A DNA stretch of 5,717 nucleotides, from positions 1 through 5,717 of the forward strand of contig JAZRVS010000163.1 of the NCBI GenBank assembly GCA_045599365.1. Direction: 5' to 3'. Below are positions 1-5,717 of this stretch, one piece after another; position 1 is the first letter of the stretch, and every line of letters begins with the position of its first letter. The notes beneath the pieces were generated by a model. It was not told the DNA's origin, did no database searches, and was given only the letters and a program-made list of their open reading frames with translations. The DNA comes from UBA1715 sp045599365 (GTDB lineage: Bacteria; Bacteroidota; Bacteroidia; Bacteroidales; UBA1715). The translations under genes and the position numbers were made by a program.

Positions 1-195
1 ATCAGACAAATCTTGTGGTAAATCAATTACACAAGGGACGTCTTTTTTTATCTCATAATTTGGGGATAAACCATGTAAATTCCCGTTATCGTCTTTTATA
101 TAGACATTAGCAAACACATTCTCTTCTATGTTTGTGGTAAATTCAATTTGCCTATATTCTATTTGTTCTATGGTTATCTCTATATCACGAACATT
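1..195 (-). other. Beta-rich C-terminal module of the propeller protein, cut by the window edge
   Basis: From about residue 622 the Asp-box pattern ends and alternating strands appear: DIEITIEQIEYRQIEF, NVYIKDDNGN, then VIDLPQDLSD at the edge. The order of a strand, a D-x-x-G turn, and a closing LP-x-x-LSD segment resembles the end domains of many Bacteroidota secreted proteins, either a type IX secretion sorting domain or a DUF3244-like fold. The deciding residues lie just outside the window. Confidence 0.4.
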
Positions 196-2058
196 GATAT
201 ATGTTTTATATAAATGATATTCAGAATCAAATGAATATGCCAAGTGTTCATTGGCAAAACTACGTTGTCCTTTTATATCAAAATTGGCATCTTCCCATGT
301 CAGCCCATAGTTATGAGAAATATAATATGTACCATTTATAGGTATATAGTACACAGAATCATTGATTTTATAAAATGAACCCGAACGATTATCTCCTTCA
401 AAAACCATTTGACAGTTGAAATTGTTATCGCAAAAGAAAATGTCAGAAACGGTATCATCAATTGCTGCAATCAACCAACCTTTATCTGATACATTTTGTA
501 TATAACGAACATAATATTTATTGGGAATGACTTCTTGTATCTCCCAATTCTGTCCACCATCCATGGTATGAAGCAGAAGATTGTTCTTTCCTGTAACAAG
601 TCCATCATTTTCATTACGAAAATCAAGACTCCTGTATTTTACGTTTTCCCAAAATGTCTTATTGAAATTTGTAGTCCAAGTATCTCCATAATCCATTGTC
701 TTGGCAATATTGACTGGAGAATACATATCGTAACCAAAGCCTACTTTGGAAGTCACAAAATCTATCAAATTATAATTTTCTTCATTTGGTTTTTGAATCC
801 AAGTCTTTCCACCATCTATTGTCATCAGCAACATATTCTTAGAAACTACATATCCTGTATCTTGAGTGGGGAATGTAATGCTTTTTAGTCCCATTGCATA
901 TAAATCCTGCCATGTCCATGTTTTCCCACCATCGCTTGTATAAAACATTCTACCTGTTTCTCCTGTAATAAAGCATTCTTTGTCGTTTTTTACATATATG
1001 TCATTAAATCCTTCACCTCCACCGTGTACAAACTTCGTCCATGTTTCGCCACAATCGGTGGTGACATAAGATGTGAGATTATAACCAACTACAACTCCGA
1101 CCTTTTCGTTAAAAAAGTACATTCCCGATATTCCTAAATAATCATTTTCTTCACCTATAGATTGAGTTGTCCATGTTTTTGCACTGTCTGTACTATGCCA
1201 AAAATCACCATGGTCGTTTAATGCATATAAATGACCATTTATGTCTTGTGCCATCGTTAAATAATAATCACCTGTTAATTGCACATTATATTTTTCTGTT
1301 GGATTTCCATCCTTGCTAAAAAAAACTCTATTTGTAGTATGTTGATCCTCTGATATGATAGCGGCACCGTTATCATACGACCATATCACTTCCTGTTCCA
1401 CTTCATACAAAGATTCATCGTAGCAATATTTTGTCCACGTTTCTCCACCATCCTCTGTCTTCGCATAAAAAGCATTGCCATATAAATAACCCGTCTCGCC
1501 GTTCCAATGCATATTAAATACAAGTATTCCTACTGGAAGTCCGTAGTTGGGATATATGTCTTTTGCAACTTCTTTCCATGTATTTCCACAATCGCTACTT
1601 TTGTATAATCTCTTTCCATTAACTTTATTTGTTAAAATATAGAATACAACATCTTTGGTCTTAAAATAGAGATTTACTAAATTGACTTCATAACCATCTA
1701 TTTTTGAGGGAATGCCTGTTAAAGGCAATTTTTCCCATGTTATCCCTCCATTCAAGGTTCTATAAGCTCCTTTGCTATTTGTAATAAAACCTGTTAAACC
1801 ATCTTTGTACATAATAAACTGATTTACCGTATCGGTTGGCAACTTTTCCGTTTCCCATGTTTTTGCGGTATCTGTGCTTATATACAAAACATTTTTATCG
1901 GATATGGCAAGCAATCCCCTTGTTTGGGAAAATTGTAAATGTTCAAAGTTTCCCGAGAAACCTATAGGGGTTATATCTTGTACTTCTACCGACTGTGCTA
2001 TGGCATTGAAAAAAGAACACCCCAATATCAATGTCATTATATGATTTCTTAGTCTCAT
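1..2058 (-). CDS. Secreted Asp-box (BNR) beta-propeller protein (3' end missing)
   Basis: I translated this frame by hand from the ATG at 2056-2058 to the left edge. It is open for 686 codons with no stop, so the C-terminus lies outside the window. The start is supported by the Sec signal peptide that follows it directly and by the ATGA overlap with the upstream gene. Residues 61-588 carry eleven Asp-box motifs of the form S/T-x-D/N-x-G/A-x-T/N-W, for example TEDGGETW, TSDGGKTW and TIDGGKTW. These resemble the hairpin turns of Ycf48/sortilin/BNR-type propellers. After about residue 616 the repeats stop and a beta-rich module begins. Known relatives include sialidases, Ycf48 assembly factors and many exported Bacteroidota proteins of unknown role. 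No sialidase catalytic residues can be assigned, so I infer a binding or structural role at the cell surface or outside the cell. The neighbouring gene suggests the two products work together. Confidence 0.9.
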   Translation of the reverse strand, partial: MRLRNHIMTLILGCSFFNAIAQSVEVQDITPIGFSGNFEHLQFSQTRGLLAISDKNVLYISTDTAKTWETEKLPTDTVNQFIMYKDGLTGFITNSKGAYRTLNGGITWEKLPLTGIPSKIDGYEVNLVNLYFKTKDVVFYILTNKVNGKRLYKSSDCGNTWKEVAKDIYPNYGLPVGILVFNMHWNGETGYLYGNAFYAKTEDGGETWTKYCYDESLYEVEQEVIWSYDNGAAIISEDQHTTNRVFFSKDGNPTEKYNVQLTGDYYLTMAQDINGHLYALNDHGDFWHSTDSAKTWTTQSIGEENDYLGISGMYFFNEKVGVVVGYNLTSYVTTDCGETWTKFVHGGGEGFNDIYVKNDKECFITGETGRMFYTSDGGKTWTWQDLYAMGLKSITFPTQDTGYVVSKNMLLMTIDGGKTWIQKPNEENYNLIDFVTSKVGFGYDMYSPVNIAKTMDYGDTWTTNFNKTFWENVKYRSLDFRNENDGLVTGKNNLLLHTMDGGQNWEIQEVIPNKYYVRYIQNVSDKGWLIAAIDDTVSDIFFCDNNFNCQMVFEGDNRSGSFYKINDSVYYIPINGTYYISHNYGLTWEDANFDIKGQRSFANEHLAYSFDSEYHLYKTYINVRDIEITIEQIEYRQIEFTTNIEENVFANVYIKDDNGNLHGLSPNYEIKKDVPCVIDLPQDLSD
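295..1878 (-). repeat. Asp-box (BNR) repeat array, eleven clear units and two degenerate units
   Basis: The conserved Trp of each clear unit falls at residues 68, 108, 161, 208, 296, 340, 381, 420, 461, 505 and 588. Spacing is 39-53 residues except for two gaps of 88 and 83. Each long gap contains a decayed unit at the expected place: SKDGNPTE at residues 248-255 (1294-1317) and CDNNFNCQ at residues 543-550 (409-432). This makes about thirteen units at roughly 43-residue spacing. The shared nucleotide words around tccatgtttt and ccaccatc in this region are the coding sequence of these boxes. Confidence 0.9.
1996..2058 (-). other. Sec signal peptide of the propeller protein
   Basis: Residues 1-21 begin MRLRNH (two arginines), followed by a hydrophobic stretch IMTLILGCSFF and then NAIA before Q22. 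The A-x-A ending followed by glutamine is a common signal peptidase I site in Bacteroidota. A cysteine at residue 14 sits in ILGC, a poor lipobox. Lipoprotein processing there is possible but less likely than cleavage after A21. Confidence 0.8.
2055..2058 (-). promoter_or_regulatory. ATGA stop/start overlap coupling the two genes
   Basis: On the minus strand, ATG (2058-2056) of the propeller gene overlaps TGA (2057-2055) of the upstream gene. The bases just upstream read GCAGATGGTAAA and contain no good Shine-Dalgarno sequence, so re-initiation by ribosomes finishing the upstream gene is the likely mode. There is no room here for a separate promoter or terminator. Confidence 0.85.
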
Positions 2059-5000
2059 TTTACCATCTGCATTAAAAGTTCAACATCTGTTTCATCTATT
2101 TTCCCGTCTTCGTTTATATCTGCCCATTTCTTAAAGCACGGTACAACAGGCACATATTTATACGTATCACAATCTCGCATTTTAATCTTATAGGTTTCAT
2201 ATAAGTCAGTATCTTGTATAAGGGAAGTATTATCCTTTACATATTCTCGAAGAACCTCAACATCGTAGGTTGTCACACCACTTCGTTCTGTTTCCACTAA
2301 ATCGCCATGTGGGTTCTCCGTACAGCAATCTTCAACTATAATTACTATGGAATCTGTTGCGGTACTATCACATTTAGTTACAGTATATTTATACTTGTAC
2401 TCTCCACACATGCCATGCTTTTCTATCTTTAGCGTATCCCAAATTCCTCCTTCGGGGGTTGCCTTAATACTATCAAGAGTATAGTTTCCCCATTCGGAAT
2501 ATGAGAGATATAACGTGTCGGGCATACTTACCTTCTCTGGTTCACAACAACGGTGAATCTTTATAGGAACAGATTCCCGTATTGAACCACATTCGTTCGA
2601 TTCTTCATAAATCAATGTGTATTGTCCGCACGTGTCAATTTGCGGTATAGTCCAATTCGATTCGGCGTATTCAGTGCTTACTGCCTTCACACCTAATTCA
2701 TTCCAATCTTTCCATAAAATTGAATTAGGTGGCGTAATGTTGAAGTTTGGCTTATCCAACACCGTTGTTTGGGCATTTAAATGTAAGGTTTCACACGATC
2801 CAACCACGTTCGCCGAAATTGTGGCAACGCCTTTTCCTGTATAGTGCATATTTGCCGTTTGCCCATTAGAAGTAATACTACCTATTGTTTCTGGTGATAC
2901 CGTCCATTCTATTGATTCTATCCCTATGCCTGAAACAACGTATGTCTCGTTGTTGCCATTACACGTGGATTCAATTTCAGAAATCGTGGCGGAGAATTGC
3001 GGTTTAGGAGTGGTTACAGTCAAGGTAACAGCATCGGTGCTGTTTTTGAAATCGCATTCCGTTCCATCGCAGTCACGCATTTTTCTCAATAACGTGCCTT
3101 GCGTCAGAACTTCCAATGCCTGTCCACAGCGTTGCTTCGCTTGCAATTGATAATAAACGGTGATTTGTTCGTGTGGAGCTAAATGTATGCCTTCCTGTAG
3201 TTTCCATTCAACCGTCGTTGTTCCATCGTTGTTATCAATTATCTCTTCATCTACCACCCCAGTACTTCGTGTAGCATCATAGCCGATGTATTGCAAATCA
3301 TTCGGATAGGTTATTGTTACATACGCACTGTCAATTAAAACATTTGACAAATTTTGTACAGTAGCGGTAAAATTTCGTATTCCACCATACTCAAAATCTT
3401 TATTGTCAATTGTTGCCTGCACACTGAGCGAATCCAAGAATTGAAACTCCTTAAATTTTGGCGTAAATTGGAAATTTCTTGTTTGTTTTGCTTGACAATT
3501 TGTGTATCCACCAATTAAAAAGTTAAGGGGTTTTATTCTGTTGTTCTCTCCAGCACAATGCATTTGAATATTAAAGGCAAGATCCATAAAAGATACCGCT
3601 GATAACGGATTTAGTAAATCATTATCAGAGTAATCTTCGTTATCTTTCTTTAATGCAATAATTGAGAGATTTGCATTTTCATGGAATATATCAACATTAT
3701 TTAATGGGGACAAATCCATTCCTTGAACGATTATACCGTTTTTCCCGTTATAATTCCATAAAATGGAATTATTGGTTAATGTATAAATTTCGGGCATATT
3801 AACAAACCATACCCCTAATTGATTTAACTCTGCACGTCCAATATTACTAATGTTTAATTGAATTGGAATGTCTTCGCAAAGGTGAAAATATTCTTTAGGA
3901 TATGTTTCCACTGCATTTAATACCGCCACCATATTTTCAAGTTCTAATACAGTTGAACCACCACAATTGAACTTATCAAAATTTTGGGGCGAAAGACTTT
4001 CACAACTCCATGCAGATTCCACATCAATGTAACTAATTCCATCTTCTGTACACTTAGAATATGTTGCTTCAATTTGGACAGTTCTTCTTCCATTCTGAAG
4101 AATTGCTTGAGGAATAGTAATGTAACTAGTATTGCCATTCCCTTGTATTGGCTGTATTTCTACTCTGTCAACATTTGTTCTCAGTATAAAAATAGTCATT
4201 TTATTCTCCTTACGAGGTGTTAATCGCAACATAACATTTTCAGCGGTTGTGCTACCTGTGTTTTCCACAAGTAATGTCCATGTTGTTGTTTGACTTATGC
4301 TCTGTTGTTGCGAGGTAGGATGGAGTGTTATTTCTGGCATCTCAGTTGTCGCCGAAGAGTAAAACTCTTTATTCAATTCAACTGATTCTTCACATGATGT
4401 ACCCTCAAAGTCTACATATTTTATATATCCATATCTCGCACCATAACTCTTACGGTTTTCCACACGTTTAGGACTCATTGAAACGAAACTTGATAAGGCA
4501 GACTCTCCTTGACCAATATGTAGTCCACTCTCATCTGAATAATACTCATCTCCAACGGCTCCTGATTTGTAATAAAAATCGGAAACTCCAGGATATTTTA
4601 TTTCTTTTATCTCAATAGAGCGTGTTTCATCCATTGCTCCTTCTGACATATTGATTTCGACGTATTTATTCATACATCCATACAACAATGCAGACCAGAC
4701 CCCGAATTTAGGTTTAGGGTCATATACAGTCAATGCGTCACCCCAAGTCCAAGTCCCGTCGTGAATCTCATCGTCTGTATCAAGTAAGATATATTTCACC
4801 TGAATGTTCGCATCAATTCTGTCTTGACTAAAGTGATTTGGAACAGAAACCAATGACTTAAATTCAAATTCATGCCCTAAAATAATATTTGTGTCAGGTT
4901 TTTCTCCAATGATTCTGGTACATGCACTATCCACAAAGGCATATTCGTATGAATGTCCTTTCCCTTTGTAATTATATTCTCTAATAAAATCATCCCCATT

Positions 5001-5717
5001 TAATGTCGGATTTGTAACCACAAAAGGTAATTGGTTCGTTATGTCATCAATGTTTACAATTATACTTTTATATCGTGGACAATCTTTATTACAATTATAT
5101 TCTATACTTCCTTTTGCTTTTAATTCAACTTCTTGACAAGTGTTGATACTTTTCTTATCAAAATACGCCGTATCAACACTACCCCCATAGCATCCTGAAC
5201 CAGTCCCATAACATCGTTGTACAACTTGAGGAGATGCTGATGTTATAACAACACCTTGCTCACAATCGTCAGTGGTCACTTCCAGCTTAAAAGTTATGTC
5301 TCCCGATTGGCACGCATAGATAGTTTCTTCACGTGTATCGTCTGTTTTTACAACAGCTTCTCTTGTGCCAAAAGGAGGCGTATAATTAACAGTATAATTT
5401 ATAAATTTAAAACTATCTGGCCACTTCTTGAAGGAATATGTGAACATCGCCTTACCTTCAGGACACTTTTTCTCATCCAAAGTGGCATCACTTGAGGCAT
5501 AAGAAAAGACATCATACACTTGTACTACATTATCTATACCAGCAGAAAATGGATTCCCATCAATTTTGTTACCATTAAGAGACAGTCTTATACGATGAGA
5601 AAAACTTGACGTAGGTATTGTTGGAGATGCTGTCACCCTCAATACTATATCTTCATTCCCATCGTAATCGGAGTGTATCTGATTTCCATCCAAATCCCCT
5701 AAATTAGGAATCCTATA
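2055..5717 (-). CDS. Large modular secreted/surface protein with DUF11-like, PKD-like and Cys-Cys repeat modules and a terminal EF-hand loop (5' end missing)
   Basis: The frame is open from the right edge to the TGA at 2055-2057, giving 1220 residues. A TTG at 5691-5693 is not the start, because eight further in-frame codons (YRIPNLGD) precede it. Residues below are numbered from the window edge. Residues 1-450 match nothing I recognise but contain spaced cysteines (CYGTGSGCYGG near 169; CNKDC near 209). Residues about 461-556 and 608-765 look like beta-sandwich modules with the phrases LLVENTGSTTAENV and IQLNISNIGRAELNQ, typical of CARDB/DUF11-type folds. Residues 763-903 are a clearer DUF11-like module and 906-988 a PKD-like module. 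Two tandem modules ending in CC lie at 997-1132, and a DxNxDGxIDxxD loop at 1200-1211 is followed by only nine residues. The chain has 32 cysteines, which suits an exported, disulfide-bonded protein. No catalytic motif is visible. An adhesin or surface-scaffold role is inference. The signal peptide, if any, lies outside the window. Confidence 0.9.
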   Translation of the reverse strand, partial: YRIPNLGDLDGNQIHSDYDGNEDIVLRVTASPTIPTSSFSHRIRLSLNGNKIDGNPFSAGIDNVVQVYDVFSYASSDATLDEKKCPEGKAMFTYSFKKWPDSFKFINYTVNYTPPFGTREAVVKTDDTREETIYACQSGDITFKLEVTTDDCEQGVVITSASPQVVQRCYGTGSGCYGGSVDTAYFDKKSINTCQEVELKAKGSIEYNCNKDCPRYKSIIVNIDDITNQLPFVVTNPTLNGDDFIREYNYKGKGHSYEYAFVDSACTRIIGEKPDTNIILGHEFEFKSLVSVPNHFSQDRIDANIQVKYILLDTDDEIHDGTWTWGDALTVYDPKPKFGVWSALLYGCMNKYVEINMSEGAMDETRSIEIKEIKYPGVSDFYYKSGAVGDEYYSDESGLHIGQGESALSSFVSMSPKRVENRKSYGARYGYIKYVDFEGTSCEESVELNKEFYSSATTEMPEITLHPTSQQQSISQTTTWTLLVENTGSTTAENVMLRLTPRKENKMTIFILRTNVDRVEIQPIQGNGNTSYITIPQAILQNGRRTVQIEATYSKCTEDGISYIDVESAWSCESLSPQNFDKFNCGGSTVLELENMVAVLNAVETYPKEYFHLCEDIPIQLNISNIGRAELNQLGVWFVNMPEIYTLTNNSILWNYNGKNGIIVQGMDLSPLNNVDIFHENANLSIIALKKDNEDYSDNDLLNPLSAVSFMDLAFNIQMHCAGENNRIKPLNFLIGGYTNCQAKQTRNFQFTPKFKEFQFLDSLSVQATIDNKDFEYGGIRNFTATVQNLSNVLIDSAYVTITYPNDLQYIGYDATRSTGVVDEEIIDNNDGTTTVEWKLQEGIHLAPHEQITVYYQLQAKQRCGQALEVLTQGTLLRKMRDCDGTECDFKNSTDAVTLTVTTPKPQFSATISEIESTCNGNNETYVVSGIGIESIEWTVSPETIGSITSNGQTANMHYTGKGVATISANVVGSCETLHLNAQTTVLDKPNFNITPPNSILWKDWNELGVKAVSTEYAESNWTIPQIDTCGQYTLIYEESNECGSIRESVPIKIHRCCEPEKVSMPDTLYLSYSEWGNYTLDSIKATPEGGIWDTLKIEKHGMCGEYKYKYTVTKCDSTATDSIVIIVEDCCTENPHGDLVETERSGVTTYDVEVLREYVKDNTSLIQDTDLYETYKIKMRDCDTYKYVPVVPCFKKWADINEDGKIDETDVELLMQMVK
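2085..2120 (-). other. Single EF-hand/dockerin-type calcium-binding loop at the C-terminus
   Basis: The loop DINEDGKIDETD has acidic or Asn ligands at positions 1, 3, 5, 9 and 12, Gly at 6 and Ile at 8. This is the EF-hand pattern used in dockerin type I repeats. It is followed by a short helix-like VELLMQMVK and the stop. Full dockerins have two such loops. I see only one here. Confidence 0.75.
2322..2729 (-). repeat. Two tandem protein modules, each ending in Cys-Cys
   Basis: Unit A (2544-2729, 62 residues) and unit B (2322-2522, 67 residues) line up as P-N/D-S/T, a Trp about 8-10 residues in, a second Trp, C-G-Q/E-Y, a Tyr-bearing strand, E/K-C-x-S-like turn, an I-x-I strand and a final CC. 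The key words are CGQYTLIYE, ESNEC and HRCC in unit A, and CGEYKYKY, TKCDS and EDCC in unit B. I do not recognise a named family. Four cysteines per unit suggest two disulfides each, or pairing between units. Confidence 0.7.
2754..3002 (-). other. PKD-like (PKD_6-type) module
   Basis: Residues 906-988 of the upstream protein show a first Cys (STCNGNNETYVV), then ESIEWTVSPETIGSITSNGQ, then GKGVATISANVVGSCETL. The spacing of C, ETY, WTVSP, G-x-G-x-A-T-I-S-A and a second C is that of the PKD-like domains common in secreted Bacteroidota proteins. The two cysteines probably pair. Confidence 0.65.
3009..3431 (-). other. DUF11-like extracellular module
   Basis: Residues 763-903 of the upstream protein include FTATVQNLSNVLIDSAYVTI, YPNDLQYIGYDATRSTG, NNDGTTTVEWKL and LAPHEQITVYYQLQA. 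The order is a tissue of beta strands: an N-x-x-N turn, an x-P-x-x-L-x-Y strand, a G-x-x-x-W-x-L strand, then L-x-P-x-x-x-x-x-V-x-Y. This is the standard DUF11 signature, found in long surface proteins. It ends with a cysteine-containing strand (MRDCDGTEC) and VTLTVTTPKP. Confidence 0.65.
4050..4337 (-). other. CARDB/DUF11-like beta-sandwich module
   Basis: Residues 461-556 of the upstream protein begin PEITLHPTSQQQSISQ and continue TTTWTLLVENTGSTTAENVM. The strand followed by ENTG, and then a later strand RRTVQIEATYSKC, matches the usual layout of CARDB/DUF11-type extracellular modules. The call rests on this pattern alone. A similar opening (IQLNISNIGRAELNQ) starts another probable module near residue 618. 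Confidence 0.4.

Noticed and set aside
496..888. 130-codon open frame on the plus strand
   Set aside because: It lies antisense to the Asp-box gene, crossing three well-formed boxes, and its predicted protein has no recognisable features.
295..1878. Sialidase activity suggested by the BNR/Asp-box repeats
   Set aside because: Asp-boxes mark a fold, not an activity. I could not assign the arginine triad or the F/Y-RIP motif of sialidases.
540..1880. Recurring nucleotide words such as tccatgtttt and ccaccatc, considered as DNA repeats
   Set aside because: Each occurrence falls in frame on an Asp-box and encodes its GG-x-T-W or T-W-T core, so protein repeats explain it.
2017..2028. Lipobox-like ILGC in the signal peptide
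   Set aside because: Leu at the position before Gly is unusual in a lipobox, and a better signal peptidase I site (AIA|Q) follows seven residues later.
2617..3150. Two short plus-strand frames of 74-75 codons
   Set aside because: They are antisense to the PKD-like and DUF11-like modules, whose minus-strand reading is well supported.
3944..4223. Overlapping short frames of 64 codons (minus strand) and 79 codons (plus strand)
   Set aside because: Both are out-of-frame shadows of the large minus-strand gene, with no start context or protein signature of their own.
5256..5495. 79-codon plus-strand frame
   Set aside because: It is antisense to the cysteine-bearing N-terminal region, and nothing supports it independently.
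5691..5693. TTG as the start of the large gene
   Set aside because: The frame stays open through eight more codons to the window edge. No signal peptide follows the TTG, so the true start is further upstream.

Overview
The window is AT-rich (hand counts of sample stretches run from about 31 to 46% GC). It is coding almost end to end on the minus strand and holds two large, incomplete genes for secreted or surface-exposed proteins. The style points to Bacteroidota, probably Bacteroidales-like. The signs are a Sec signal ending AIA|Q, a long cysteine-bearing modular protein with DUF11-like and PKD-like modules, an Asp-box propeller, and no clear Shine-Dalgarno sequence. This assignment is inference from protein style, not from a marker gene.

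Layout in the direction of transcription (right to left): the upstream gene enters from the right edge already in frame and ends at a TGA at 2055-2057. It contributes 1220 residues, and its start lies outside the window. In order it has about 450 residues of unrecognised cysteine-containing sequence, two or three beta-sandwich-like modules, a clearer DUF11-like module, a PKD-like module, two tandem modules each ending in Cys-Cys, and a single EF-hand/dockerin-type calcium loop at the very C-terminus. The downstream gene starts at an ATG that overlaps that stop (ATGA, 2055-2058). It begins with a signal peptide, carries eleven recognisable Asp-box (BNR) repeats plus two degenerate ones, and then enters a beta-rich C-terminal module cut by the left edge.

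The four-base overlap makes a shared transcript and translational coupling likely. The two products are therefore probably exported together: a long multidomain adhesin- or scaffold-like protein and a beta-propeller protein. No enzyme active site is visible in either, so a structural or binding role is the most that can be said. There is no intergenic space over 300 bases, and I saw no RNA gene, mobile element, CRISPR array, promoter or terminator. I found no convincing new system. The most interesting points are the tandem Cys-Cys modules with a lone terminal calcium loop, and the periodicity of the propeller.
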